From NCBI RefSeq assembly GCF_000611675.1, contig NZ_JATV01000003.1, positions 62,001-126,000 of the forward strand: a stretch of DNA of 64,000 nucleotides, in the 5' to 3' direction. Below, in pieces: positions 24,093 through 34,223 of this stretch. The translations under genes were made by a program, and so were the position numbers. This DNA comes from Flavobacterium succinicans LMG 10402. GTDB lineage: Bacteria; Bacteroidota; Bacteroidia; Flavobacteriales; Flavobacteriaceae. A model generated the notes under the pieces. The model was given only the letters and a program-made list of their open reading frames with translations, was not told the origin of the DNA and did no database searches. Within the stretch, counting starts at the first letter, position 1. Each line of letters opens with the position of its first letter.

Positions 24093-24863
24093 TTATTCAT
24101 ACAAAAACGCTGTCAAAGGACTTGAAGCCACCGCTTGTTTGTATTGTTGAGCCAGTTTTGCTTCATAGGCTTTTCTCCCTGAAATAACAGCTTCCTTAAA
24201 AGCTTCGGCCATCAATTTGGGATTTCCCGCTACAGCTATGGCAGTATTGACTAATACGGCATCGGCACCTATTTCCATTGCTTTTGCGGCATCAGAAGGG
24301 GCGCCAATTCCTGCGTCAATAATTACGGGAACCTTACTTTGTTCGATAATAATCTCTAAAAAATCGATTGTTTTCAAGCCTTTGTTGCTTCCAATGGGAG
24401 ATCCTAAAGGCATTACAGCTGAGGTTCCAGCATCTTCCAAATGTTTACACAAAACTGGATCGGCATGAATGTATGGCAAAACAATGAATCCTAATTTAGC
24501 TAGTTCTTCTGTTGCTTTTAAAGTTTCGATGGGATCAGGTAAAAGATATCTTGGATCTGGATGGATTTCGAGTTTGAGCCAATTGGTTTCCAGAGCTTCT
24601 CTGGCTAATTGCGCTGCAAAAATGGCTTCTTTTGCATTGCGTGCACCAGAAGTGTTGGGTAATAAATTAATTCGTGGATGTTTAAGATGGGCTAAAATAG
24701 CATCGGTTTCGGTTGCTAAATCGATACGTTTTAGAGCGACTGTAACCAATTCGCTTTCTGATGCTAAAATTGCCGCTTCCATTTCGGTGTTTGAACCAAA
24801 TTTTCCTGTTCCTAAAAACAAGCGGGATTCGAAGGTTTTATCTCCTATTTTAAATAATGACAT
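24093..24863 (-). CDS. thiG: Thiazole synthase
   Basis: A 256-residue TIM-barrel enzyme that assembles the thiazole phosphate from deoxyxylulose phosphate, dehydroglycine and ThiS thiocarboxylate. It begins with [19 protein letters not shown], has the Schiff-base Lys in TVALKRIDL near residue 45, and ends with [32 protein letters not shown], the phosphate-binding end of the barrel. Length is standard. Its start overlaps the end of thiE by 14 bases, so translation is coupled within the operon. Confidence 0.95.
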   Translation of the reverse strand: MSLFKIGDKTFESRLFLGTGKFGSNTEMEAAILASESELVTVALKRIDLATETDAILAHLKHPRINLLPNTSGARNAKEAIFAAQLAREALETNWLKLEIHPDPRYLLPDPIETLKATEELAKLGFIVLPYIHADPVLCKHLEDAGTSAVMPLGSPIGSNKGLKTIDFLEIIIEQSKVPVIIDAGIGAPSDAAKAMEIGADAVLVNTAIAVAGNPKLMAEAFKEAVISGRKAYEAKLAQQYKQAVASSPLTAFLYE

Positions 24864-25488
24864 GGCTATATAATTTTTCGTTAAGTTCAGTTATTATTTT
24901 GCTTTTGTGATCGCTATGGGTAATGATTCCTGATACTGCGATACCGTGAATGCCAGTAGCTACTAGCTCATCTACATTTTCTAGCGTTATACCTCCAATA
25001 GCATAAATGGGGGTTTCTTTTTGTTTTGGATTCAATTGATTTAGTATCGATTGATAACCTCGCAATCCTAAAATGGGGCTTAAATTAGCTTTGGTTTTGG
25101 TAAATTGATAAGGGCCTAAACCAATGTAGTCACAGCCATTATTGATATGGCTAAGCACGTCTTCTAGTGTATTGGCAGTGGCGCCAATAATTTTTGTATT
25201 CCCCAAAACAGCTCTGGCTTCAATAATACTCATATCAGTAAGTCCAAGATGAACACCATCTGCAGCGATATGTTCGGCTAAATGGACATCATCGTTAATG
25301 ATAAAGTTTGCTAAGTATTCTTCACACAAAAAATGTACGGCTTCGGCCAATGCAAAAGATTTGTTTGTTTTTTGATTCTTAAATCGCAACTGAATCCAAT
25401 CACATCCATGATCTAAGGCTTGATGAATATTGTACAATTGTTCTTTAACCGTGTCTCCTTGAGAGATGTATTGTAGTTTGTTATACAT
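24850..25488 (-). CDS. thiE: Thiamine-phosphate synthase
   Basis: A 212-residue ThiE that joins HMP-diphosphate and thiazole phosphate into thiamine phosphate. Visible motifs are [12 protein letters not shown] near 29-40, [21 protein letters not shown] near 62-82, [25 protein letters not shown] and [13 protein letters not shown]. The catalytic Lys and Asp regions appear intact. It overlaps thiD by eight bases upstream and thiG by 14 downstream. A second, more divergent member lies two genes upstream (26215-26805). Confidence 0.92.
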   Translation of the reverse strand: MYNKLQYISQGDTVKEQLYNIHQALDHGCDWIQLRFKNQKTNKSFALAEAVHFLCEEYLANFIINDDVHLAEHIAADGVHLGLTDMSIIEARAVLGNTKIIGATANTLEDVLSHINNGCDYIGLGPYQFTKTKANLSPILGLRGYQSILNQLNPKQKETPIYAIGGITLENVDELVATGIHGIAVSGIITHSDHKSKIITELNEKLYSHVII

Positions 25489-26233
25489 AATGATGTCCTA
25501 ATTTAGAGGGAGTTGACAATAAATAGTTCTCTGTGTAGGTTTTTGCATTTTCGCAAGCCGTTTTTAGGTTTTGTCCTATGGCAAGATTTGCTGTAATCGC
25601 TGATGACAAAACACAGCCCGAACCATGTTTTTCGAAAATTTCTTTTTTAGTTTTTGGATGAAAACGAAAAAATTCATTTTCTAGGTATAAATAATCAAAG
25701 CCAATTTCATCGGGCTTATGACCACCTTTTAGTAAAACGGGACAGTATTTGGAAAGTAGCATTGCTGTAGTTTCTGCATTAATTCCTTTAGAAGATAATT
25801 GTAAAATCTCATCGTAATTGGGGGTAATTAAATGAATTTCTTTCAGTATTTCAATCAAAGTAGTTTGGTTTTCAATAGTTAAAAAATCAAATTCTGTAGT
25901 GGATTTTAAAACGGTATCCCAAACTATTTTGGTTTGTGGCGAATGTTTTTTTATCGAAAAAATTATTTCTCTCAAGTACTCTAATGAAGGTACAATTCCA
26001 ATTTTTACGGCTTTTATATCGTAAGAATTAAATATTGTTTGAACAGATTGCAAAACAAAATCCAAATCCGTCCATTGTATGGCTACAAATTCATTTTCGG
26101 TTTGAATGGTATTTGCAGTACTAATAGCAAAGCCATACACTTGATGTTGTTCGAACGTCTTTACATCTGCCAAAACTCCCGCGCCTGCTGAAGGATCGAA
26201 GCCTGCAATGCTTACTACAAAAGGTCGTGACAT
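25481..26233 (-). CDS. thiD: Hydroxymethylpyrimidine/phosphomethylpyrimidine kinase
   Basis: A 250-residue ribokinase-fold kinase that phosphorylates HMP twice. The N-terminal SIAGFDPSAGAGVLADVKTFE (residues 8-28) is characteristic; later come ITPNYDEILQL, PVLLKGGH and the anion hole and catalytic base in KHGSGCVLSSAITANLA. Length is normal. The start overlaps the stop of the preceding TenI-like gene by 19 bases, and its own stop overlaps thiE. All enzymes needed to take ThiC product to thiamine phosphate are therefore adjacent. Confidence 0.94.
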   Translation of the reverse strand: MSRPFVVSIAGFDPSAGAGVLADVKTFEQHQVYGFAISTANTIQTENEFVAIQWTDLDFVLQSVQTIFNSYDIKAVKIGIVPSLEYLREIIFSIKKHSPQTKIVWDTVLKSTTEFDFLTIENQTTLIEILKEIHLITPNYDEILQLSSKGINAETTAMLLSKYCPVLLKGGHKPDEIGFDYLYLENEFFRFHPKTKKEIFEKHGSGCVLSSAITANLAIGQNLKTACENAKTYTENYLLSTPSKLGHHYV

Positions 26234-26805
26234 AGTTTAAAATTTTCTATTGAATGGTTGTTGTTCCAAATACTACCTAAAAGTGCTACATCATCAAAAC
26301 CAAATGCTAATGCAGTTTTGATATTTTCGGATGTGATTCCTCCAAGAGCAATCAATGCGGTTTTGTTATTTTTTCTTTGTTCTAATTCTTTTTTGAAATC
26401 CAGATTTGAAACATAATTGGGTTTTGAAATACTTTCGAAAACAGGGCCAAAAAATGCGTAATCAAAAACACTTGACAGCTCTTCAAAATCGGACATTTGA
26501 TGAATAGAGGTGGAGAGGCTGAATTTTTTTTCTTTCCACTTTTTTAAATGCTCTTCGGATGTTGCGACTCTGTTTTTTTCTGCGAAATGAATGCGATTAA
26601 TTCCAAATTCTTGCGCTAATTGATGATGACTATGCAAAACCAATCGGTGTCTGAAAGTTGTTTTTATTTTTGATACAAATGTTTTCATTTCTGTTTCTGA
26701 ATAATCAGGTTTCCGAATATGAAGTAATTCCAATCCGTTCTCAAAGAGAGTGTGTATGGTGTGGATTTCGTTTGCTATTTGAATTGGACTTGTGATTAAA
26801 ATCAT
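26215..26805 (-). CDS. TenI / ThiE-like protein
   Basis: A 196-residue member of the thiamine-phosphate-synthase superfamily, more divergent than the ThiE two genes downstream. It retains GLELLHIRKPDYSE, HSHHQLAQEFGINRIHFAEKNR, STSIHQMSDFEEL, AFFGPVFESISKPNY and ALGGITSENI. In Bacillus the TenI paralogue is a thiazole tautomerase that aids aromatisation of the thiazole; this copy could do the same or be a second ThiE. It lies between thiC and thiD, with the thiD overlap indicating coupling. Confidence 0.78.
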   Translation of the reverse strand: MILITSPIQIANEIHTIHTLFENGLELLHIRKPDYSETEMKTFVSKIKTTFRHRLVLHSHHQLAQEFGINRIHFAEKNRVATSEEHLKKWKEKKFSLSTSIHQMSDFEELSSVFDYAFFGPVFESISKPNYVSNLDFKKELEQRKNNKTALIALGGITSENIKTALAFGFDDVALLGSIWNNNHSIENFKLCHDLL

Positions 26806-26896
26806 TTTTAGATTTAAAGATTGAAGAATTGAAAGATTTAAAATGGTTTAGATTCAAGAATTTTAAATTTTTAAATCATTTAATTTTTCAATAATT

Positions 26897-28768
<1,872 letters not shown>

Positions 28769-28800
28769 TTAGCTGTTTGAAAAGGGCTTAGTGTTTTTTT

Positions 28801-28917
28801 GCGTGAGGGATAGAAGCTGGCTACCGAAGTAGCGCGTATAGCCCGACCGCATTTGTAAAAGGCGCGCTCTAAACGGTGTGTTGAATAGCGCCTTTTGCAA
28901 ATGGGGTCACGCCCAAA
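28801..28917. repeat. Structured intergenic repeat, copy 4 of 4
   Basis: Nearly identical to copy 1 at both ends: GCGTGAGGGATAG, AGCTGGCTACCGAAGTAGC, GTATAGCCCGAC, GGGTCACGCCCAAAT. Its long hairpin differs: CATTTGTAAAAGGCGC pairs with GCGCCTTTTGCAAATG, with TAAACGGTG in the loop as in copy 1. On the minus strand it starts right after the thiS stop codon and separates thiS from thiC. Confidence 0.82.
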
Positions 28918-29124
28918 TCATCCGCCTTGTGTGGCTGTAATGATGAGAATTTCGTCGGTTGCTTTGATGAGATGGGTATTCCAATTGGATTTTGGAATTA
29001 CGGTAAGGTTGATGGCAAGGGCAATTCCGTTTTGGTTTTCTGGAATTTCCAAGTCAATGAGCGCTTGAGCCGTTAGGCTTTCGGCATCGAATTGTTTTGT
29101 TTGGTTGTTGATTTTTAGTTCCAT
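28918..29124 (-). CDS. thiS: Sulfur carrier protein ThiS
   Basis: A 68-residue ubiquitin-fold sulfur carrier. It ends in the essential Gly-Gly (TATQGG), which is adenylated by ThiF and converted to a thiocarboxylate that donates sulfur to ThiG. The N-terminus MELKINNQTKQFDAESLTAQ and size match ThiS. It is the first gene after the TPP riboswitch. Between it and thiC lies repeat copy 4, so differential expression of the small carrier relative to the rest of the operon is possible. Confidence 0.92.
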   Translation of the reverse strand: MELKINNQTKQFDAESLTAQALIDLEIPENQNGIALAINLTVIPKSNWNTHLIKATDEILIITATQGG

Positions 29125-29199
29125 TCCTTTTGAATTTAGTATATAGGTATACTTTAGGAATGGCTACGATTGCACCCAATTATGGTGCAAGGAAGTCAT

Positions 29200-29281
29200 C
29201 TTACTTTTCCCTACGCTAGTATGAACTAGATCAGGTTCAGAGGGTAAAATCTCAGCCTACAGTTGTAGACACCCCTAAAGT
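29200..29281 (-). ncRNA. TPP riboswitch (THI element) of the thiamine operon
   Basis: Read on the minus strand: AGGGGTGTC, then GGCTGAGATTTTACCCTC, then GAACCTGATCTAGTTCA, then TACTAGCGTAGGGAAAAGTA. These are the conserved THI-box segments. Downstream toward thiS, TTGCACC / GGGTGCAA (29170-29190) forms a second hairpin that may be part of the expression platform, since no T run follows. Confidence 0.95.
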
Positions 29282-29287
29282 GTGAAG

Positions 29288-29295
29288 CAAATATA
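29288..29295 (-). promoter_or_regulatory. -7 promoter box of the thiamine operon
   Basis: TATATTTG on the minus strand, six bases before the expected transcript start and immediately upstream of the riboswitch. No TTG is found at normal spacing. The same box and spacing precede the other TPP riboswitch at 12495-12502. Confidence 0.6.
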
Positions 29296-29378
29296 AAGAT
29301 TTTAGTTTATACTTTTTGTTTAAAGTTTAAAGTTTGTAGGTTTAATTGTTGAATTTTACAAAAAGAGAATGCCGAAGC

Positions 29379-29942
29379 TTAATTCCTAGTCCAACAATTT
29401 TCTACATGATCATTGACTATGCCTGTGGCTTGCATATGTGCGTAGATAACTGTTGAGCCTACAAACTTGAATCCTCTTTTTTTTAAGTCCTTACTAATTG
29501 CATCCGAAAGAGTTGAAGTAGCTGGAACTTCTTTCAAGGTTTTAGGAAAATTATCAATGGGTGTATGGTCTACAAATGCCCAAATGTAAGTAGAGAAACT
29601 TCCAAATTCTTCTTGTATTTTAATGAAATTTTTTGCGTTGGTTACAGCGGAATACACTTTCAGTTTGTTGCGAATGATACCTGCGTCTTGTAATAGTTCT
29701 TGGATTTTATCATCAGAATATTTGGCAATTTTTTTATAATCAAAATCGTCAAATGCTTTACGGAAATTGTCTCTTTTATTTAAGATGGTAATCCAACTTA
29801 GGCCAGCTTGAAAAGTTTCTAATAGTAAAAATTCAAATAAGGTAGCATCGTCATATACTGGCTTTCCCCATTCTTCATCGTGGTAGTTTTGGTATAGTGT
29901 GCTGGAGTTGCACCAGCCGCAACGTTGCAATTCTTTTTTCAT
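29379..29942 (-). CDS. tag: DNA-3-methyladenine glycosylase I
   Basis: A 187-residue Tag enzyme, which removes 3-methyladenine from alkylated DNA. It begins MKKELQRCGWCNSSTLYQNYHDEEWGKP, containing the N-terminal zinc-binding Cys and the YHDEEWG substrate-recognition segment. LLLETFQAGLSWITILNKR and the C-terminal GFKFVGSTVIYAHMQATGIVNDH (zinc His/Cys region, with CW) follow. The start overlaps the stop of the upstream lipoprotein gene by one base, so the two are probably co-transcribed although functionally unrelated. Confidence 0.95.
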   Translation of the reverse strand: MKKELQRCGWCNSSTLYQNYHDEEWGKPVYDDATLFEFLLLETFQAGLSWITILNKRDNFRKAFDDFDYKKIAKYSDDKIQELLQDAGIIRNKLKVYSAVTNAKNFIKIQEEFGSFSTYIWAFVDHTPIDNFPKTLKEVPATSTLSDAISKDLKKRGFKFVGSTVIYAHMQATGIVNDHVENCWTRN

Positions 29943-30574
29943 TATTTTTTGATTTCCCAGTAAAACCCTTTGACAGAAGGGATGTAGGCATTTCCGTTTT
30001 TGATAATTAATTCGGTATGGATTTTTTTATTGTGCTTTATTCCGATGGCGCCCCCTTTTAAGATCGTTTGGTTTTCTTTAATATCGAAGGTTATTATTCC
30101 ATTCTTAAACTTTGCATCCGAGATTTTTTCTACAAACCATGTAGAGCCCCAATAAAAGTACAATGTATTGTGCCCTGTGTAAGTTACCTTTTTTACAAGG
30201 CTTAATGATTCTTTAGGAAAATTAAAGATTTCTATGAGTTCTTTTTTGGTATATGTTTTTCCAATTTGCCCCTGTTCAAACAAATCTTTTAGAGGGGAAT
30301 TAATTTTTTTTTCGAGAATTATACCTGGAGCTTCAATTATTGATTTGTCGTTTTCAATAAGTGTTTTGCTTTGATTTTTACTTGATGAAGTACGGTTTTC
30401 TTTCTTTGAGACTATTGTATTGCCTGATTTGGTAGAGGATTCATTTTCTGTAATAACTACAGAGTTGGAGTTTTGTTCTTGTGAAGTAGTGTCCTCTTTT
30501 TCGGAATCATTACCATTACAACCTATCAGGATGAATAGTGCTAAAAGAAAAATAAAGGATATTACTTTGTTCAT
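29942..30574 (-). CDS. Lipoprotein of unknown function
   Basis: A 210-residue protein with a signal peptide ending in the lipobox LIGCN (Cys19), so it is likely anchored in a membrane. Residues 20-75 are a low-complexity Ser/Asn/Lys/Glu linker. The C-terminal 120 residues (from about INSPLKDLFEQGQIGKTYTKKELIEIF) appear folded, with alternating aromatic and polar residues suggesting beta strands, and end YIPSVKGFYWEIKK. I do not recognise the domain. It overlaps the tag start codon by one base. Confidence 0.75.
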   Translation of the reverse strand: MNKVISFIFLLALFILIGCNGNDSEKEDTTSQEQNSNSVVITENESSTKSGNTIVSKKENRTSSSKNQSKTLIENDKSIIEAPGIILEKKINSPLKDLFEQGQIGKTYTKKELIEIFNFPKESLSLVKKVTYTGHNTLYFYWGSTWFVEKISDAKFKNGIITFDIKENQTILKGGAIGIKHNKKIHTELIIKNGNAYIPSVKGFYWEIKK

Positions 30575-30680
30575 TTTGGGTAATTTAGGGAACTTTTACT
30601 ATTGAAATCAGTTGATGTATTGGGTGTAAAAATAATGATATTCAAAATAAAATTTGCCAAATTAATCTAAAATCAAAGTT

Positions 30681-31334
30681 TTAAACGCTTTCTTTGGATA
30701 GGTATTTTTTGATGAGGTTATGTCCCACATAAATAGCCGGAGTCAATAGTATAGCAATGGAAAGTTTAAAGGTATAGCCAGTAAGTGCTGAACTTAAAAA
30801 AGTTTCAAAATCTATTTTTCCGGGGAGCCAAAAGGCAATCCCTAAAACAATAAAAGAATCAAACAGTTGGGAAACCAAAGTGGAACCAGTGGTTCTGAGC
30901 CAAATTTTCGTATCTCCAGTTCGGTTTTTAAAGAACCAAAACACAGTAACATCAATGAGTTGTGACACCAAAAAAGCAACAATACTTCCCACAATAATCC
31001 ACATACTTTGTCCAAAAACTGCTTGAAATTGGTCGTCAGTAACCGGACTTATTCCTTTGGCTGCTGGAATTGTCATGGCTAATAGTAAAATGACAAACGA
31101 ATAGGCTATAAGGCAGGCCGTGATAAAAGAAAGTTTACGAACGCCTTTTTCTCCAAAATATTCATTGATTAAATCAGTGGTCAAAAAGACAATGGGCCAA
31201 GGCAAAATACCAATACTCATTACAAAAGGCCCTATTTGGATTAATTTTCCCCCAATTAGTTCGGCGGTTATAGCATTGGTAATGAAAATACCAGCTAGAA
31301 TGACAAAAACAAAATCTTTACGAGTTTGAAACAT
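30681..31334 (-). CDS. Queuosine precursor transporter (YhhQ family)
   Basis: A 217-residue inner-membrane protein with about six helices of the COG1738/YhhQ family, which imports queuosine precursors (preQ0/preQ1) for tRNA modification. Motifs: AGIFITNAITAELIGGKLIQIG (residues 14-35), WPIVFLTTDLINEYFGEKGVRKLSF, and SQLIDVTVFWFFKNRTG followed by GSTLVSQLFDSFIV. Length is typical. A -7-like TATTTTTG lies at 31349-31356 on this strand, very close to the ATG, suggesting a short leader. Confidence 0.9.
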   Translation of the reverse strand: MFQTRKDFVFVILAGIFITNAITAELIGGKLIQIGPFVMSIGILPWPIVFLTTDLINEYFGEKGVRKLSFITACLIAYSFVILLLAMTIPAAKGISPVTDDQFQAVFGQSMWIIVGSIVAFLVSQLIDVTVFWFFKNRTGDTKIWLRTTGSTLVSQLFDSFIVLGIAFWLPGKIDFETFLSSALTGYTFKLSIAILLTPAIYVGHNLIKKYLSKESV

Positions 31335-31399
31335 AGTTTTGAGTTTGTCAAAAATAGTATTTTATTTTAAGTATTGGAATTGGAACAGTTGTTAAATAA

Positions 31400-31433
31400 A
31401 AAATCCCAAACGTTGTAACACGAATGGGATTTT
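31400..31433 (-). terminator. Terminator of the Ppx/GppA-like gene
   Basis: On the minus strand AAAATCCCA pairs with TGGGATTTT across a 16-base loop, followed by TTATTT; it lies 23 bases after the stop codon. Confidence 0.75.
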
Positions 31434-31455
31434 CTAAATGGTTATAATGATCTTA

Positions 31456-32514
31456 TTAGTAAATCTGTTTTACTCCTCTAGCATTGTCGAATACATAACT
31501 TACTAACCAAGCAATTTGACCTTGCTTTGCAAAATAAATCTTTTTGCTTTTCATGTCTGGAATAACTTCAAGACAAGTTTCTAAAAGATTAAATGCGGCG
31601 ATTAAGTTTTTTTGTTGGTAAGTATTCAATACTTTTTTCTTTTCAACATTATTTTCTGCATCAATAGAAAATCTTTGGTAATTATTTTCAGCTATTGCTT
31701 TTAAAGAAAGAATGTCATCATACGTCACTGGTGTAAAGTTTTCTTCTGCTTTTTGTCCAGTAAGTAAAGTGTAAAATGCCCAAGCTGCACCACCAGAAAT
31801 GTAAACGTTGTTTTTTTGTTGAGATTCAGGACGGTTTGTGTACATTTTTTTGAATGTTTCTCTCAATGTTGGCAGGTATTCAAACATTTGCTCGTTAAAT
31901 TCAAAAACTGTTTTTTGCTTACATTTTTTGTTAATAAGCTCTGTTAAAGTTACCGTACCTATATCTGATGAAATAGGAAAGAAAACTCCAGAACCATTGA
32001 TTTCTTTAGCATAACCACCTTTGGAATTACCACCACCAATATCTACAATTACTGAATTTAAGTAGTTTTTTGGAGGAATACATCCCTTTAATAAAAGTCT
32101 AGCTTCGATAGATGAAGAAATAACTTCTGTATTTTTCTTTGTTAAAGCTTTAATTTTGTCGGTTAGTTCGGCAGTATTTGTTGCTAAACCTACACCTGAA
32201 GAAGCTACAATAAAAATATTCTTGTCTTCAATTTTATATTCAGACAGCATTTTGTTATAGTTGGTTAAAACCACAGCGACAGCCCTGTCAATGTCTTCTT
32301 TGAATAGCGTTCCGTCAATGGAAATTCCAGTTGCAATACCCACGTTTTCAGTCCAAAATTCTTTTACATCATAGTAATTTTTCTTTAGGTTTTCAACCTC
32401 TAGGACCGTCATTTTAACACCTTTACTTCCAATTTCGATACCTCCGTACAGTTGGGAGTATGACGAAAAAGAAAAGGATAAAAGAGCTAAAGCTAAGTAG
32501 AATTTTTCTTTCAT
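31456..32514 (-). CDS. Exported Ppx/GppA-like protein
   Basis: A 352-residue protein of the Ppx/GppA (actin-like phosphatase) fold, which normally hydrolyses polyphosphate or pppGpp in the cytoplasm. YGGIEIGSKGVKMTVLEV (residues 23-40) is the phosphate-1 loop, FIVASSGVGLATN is near 101, and VIVDIGGGNSKGGYA near 164-178 is the phosphate-2 loop. Unlike cytoplasmic members it begins with a clear signal peptide (MKEKFYLALALLSFSFSSYS) and a cleavage site before QLYGG. An exported Ppx-like enzyme would meet polyphosphate rather than nucleotides. It has its own promoter and terminator. Catalytic activity is not established. Confidence 0.8.
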   Translation of the reverse strand: MKEKFYLALALLSFSFSSYSQLYGGIEIGSKGVKMTVLEVENLKKNYYDVKEFWTENVGIATGISIDGTLFKEDIDRAVAVVLTNYNKMLSEYKIEDKNIFIVASSGVGLATNTAELTDKIKALTKKNTEVISSSIEARLLLKGCIPPKNYLNSVIVDIGGGNSKGGYAKEINGSGVFFPISSDIGTVTLTELINKKCKQKTVFEFNEQMFEYLPTLRETFKKMYTNRPESQQKNNVYISGGAAWAFYTLLTGQKAEENFTPVTYDDILSLKAIAENNYQRFSIDAENNVEKKKVLNTYQQKNLIAAFNLLETCLEVIPDMKSKKIYFAKQGQIAWLVSYVFDNARGVKQIY

Positions 32515-32539
32515 TGTTTTTTTGATTTGGGGTTCGATG

Positions 32540-32569
32540 CAAATCTATACTAAAAAATAAAAAAGACAA
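32540..32569 (-). promoter_or_regulatory. Promoter of the exported Ppx/GppA-like gene
   Basis: On the minus strand TTG (32569-32567) and TAGATTTG (32547-32540) are 19 bases apart, the Bacteroidetes consensus spacing. The start of transcription would be about 20 bases before the ATG. Confidence 0.75.
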
Positions 32570-32648
32570 TATTTTTTTTGCCGTTTTTTATCTATTAAAA
32601 AAAATTAAATGTTTTTTACTATTGTTAAGTTTATTTAACATTTCTTTA

Positions 32649-32678
32649 TTGTCATGGTCGAAAAAAAATCTATTTTTG
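32649..32678 (+). promoter_or_regulatory. Promoter of the MFS transporter gene
   Basis: TTG (32649-32651) and TATTTTTG (32671-32678) are 19 bases apart. It lies back to back with the minus-strand promoter at 32540-32569. Confidence 0.75.
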
Positions 32679-32718
32679 CTTCACTAAAATTAATTTTTTG
32701 CCCCAAAAAAAATAAATT

Positions 32719-33966
32719 ATGATAAAGAACTACCTAAACAATTTTAAAAATTTTCCAAAAGAAATTTGGATTCTTACATTAATAACATTTATCAATAGAG
32801 CGGGTACAATGGTTATTCCGTTTTTGTCGAAGTACATGAAAGAAAACCTTGAGTTTTCATACAGCCAAATTGGTTGGGTTATGGTTTTTTTCGGAATAGG
32901 TTCTATTATTGGAACATGGTTAAGCGGAAAGCTTTCCGATAAGATTGGTTTTTACAAAGTAATGGTTTTTAGTTTGTTTGCCAGTGGGATTATTTTCATT
33001 TTACTGCATTATGCTAAAACATTCGAAGAAATGTGTGTCGGGATTTTAGTACTGACTACAATTGCTGATATGTTTCGCCCTGCTATGTTGGTTTGTCTCA
33101 AAACGTTCACTACAAAAGAAAATCGTGCTAGTGCTTATTCCTTGACTAGAGCAGCTGTAAATCTTGGGTTTCTTTTTGGTCCAGTTTTGGGAGGTTTAAT
33201 TATTATGCAATCGGGTTACGAATTTATTTTTTATGCCGATGGTGCTACTTGTATCTTGGCAATTATCGTTTTTGTTTTATTTGTCAAAGAAAGACAATTG
33301 CCAGTAAGAACAGTCGCTGACGGTTTGAAACCTCAGAATATTTCAGTGATGAAGGACAAGCCGTTTATGCTTCATTTGGTGATTTGTTTGATCACGGGAA
33401 TTTTGTTTTTTCAAATATTTACTACTTTGCCTTTGTATCACAAAGAGCAATTTAATATGTCAGAGTTTGATAGTGGATTGCTGTTAAGCTTAAATGGATT
33501 GTTGATTCTGTTGTTTGAGCTGCCAATTGTAAATTATGTTAGTAGAAATAAAATAAACAATCATAGGGTGATATTTATTGGTTTGGTGTTGATGGCTACC
33601 AGTTTCTTATTCTTGCTTTACCAATGGGAAGGAATGTTGATCCCAATGATGCTTTTCATGACTTGTGGTGTAATGTTGACGTTTCCATTCGCTAATTCAT
33701 TTGCTATGGATAGAGCATATGAGCAGAGAGAAGGTAAATACATGGCTGCTTTTACTATGAGTTATAGTTTTGCACATATTTTGAGTGCCAAAACAGGAAT
33801 GCAAATCATACAAAATTCTGGTTATGAAACCAACTGGATCGTAATGTCGATTCTTGGAGTTGTAGGTTCTTTGTTGGTTTTCAAATTGTTTGCTATGGTG
33901 GAGAAAGAAGCGTTAAGTAAAGCGACGATGATTCCTGTAGAGAATGATAGTCATATTCAGAAATAA
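32719..33966 (+). CDS. MFS transporter
   Basis: A 415-residue major-facilitator permease with about 12 helices. The loop between helices 2 and 3 carries the MFS motif (GTWLSGKLSDKIGFYKV, residues 73-89), and helix 5 has LGFLFGPVLGGLII, typical of drug:H+ antiporters. The N-terminus (NNFKNFPKEIWILTLITFINRAGTMVIPF) resembles Bacteroidetes DHA1-like members. The substrate cannot be told. It is divergent from the Ppx-like gene and has its own promoter and terminator. Confidence 0.88.
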   Translation: MIKNYLNNFKNFPKEIWILTLITFINRAGTMVIPFLSKYMKENLEFSYSQIGWVMVFFGIGSIIGTWLSGKLSDKIGFYKVMVFSLFASGIIFILLHYAKTFEEMCVGILVLTTIADMFRPAMLVCLKTFTTKENRASAYSLTRAAVNLGFLFGPVLGGLIIMQSGYEFIFYADGATCILAIIVFVLFVKERQLPVRTVADGLKPQNISVMKDKPFMLHLVICLITGILFFQIFTTLPLYHKEQFNMSEFDSGLLLSLNGLLILLFELPIVNYVSRNKINNHRVIFIGLVLMATSFLFLLYQWEGMLIPMMLFMTCGVMLTFPFANSFAMDRAYEQREGKYMAAFTMSYSFAHILSAKTGMQIIQNSGYETNWIVMSILGVVGSLLVFKLFAMVEKEALSKATMIPVENDSHIQK

Positions 33967-33996
33967 GTAATAGAGTACTTTACTAAATTTTAATTA

Positions 33997-34028
33997 AAAC
34001 AGTAGTAATTTAGTTTACTGCTGTTTTT
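33997..34028 (+). terminator. Terminator of the MFS gene
   Basis: AAAACAGTAGTAA pairs (one G:T) with TTTACTGCTGTTTT, followed by TTT. Confidence 0.7.
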
Positions 34029-34154
34029 TTATGATAATATTTCTTTTGGCTTGCATCAGTCTTTTAGTTCTGGTCAAAAACAAGTGTCTATTTTACGTCA
34101 TTAATGTTATGTTGCGTTGTACAACTTTGCAATTTTGCGCAAGCCATCAATTAA

Positions 34155-34188
34155 AAAAGTCCCAACTTCAATTGAAGTTGGGACTTTT
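34155..34188. terminator. Perfect 34-base palindromic terminator, serving tsf
   Basis: AAAAGTCCCAACTTCAA is followed directly by its exact complement; on the minus strand it is followed by TTAATT. It lies about 35 bases beyond the tsf stop and faces the MFS gene. Confidence 0.9.
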
Positions 34189-34223
34189 GTTTGAAATTAC
34201 AAGAAGTAAAATCAATATTTTAA

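Noticed and set aside
26215..26805. TenI-like gene as a decayed thiE duplicate
   Set aside because: The frame is complete, overlaps thiD in an operon-like way, and keeps family motifs, so it is treated as a functional paralogue.
28918..29124. thiS frame read as an artefact of the riboswitch region
   Set aside because: It ends in the required Gly-Gly and has the correct length and N-terminus for ThiS.
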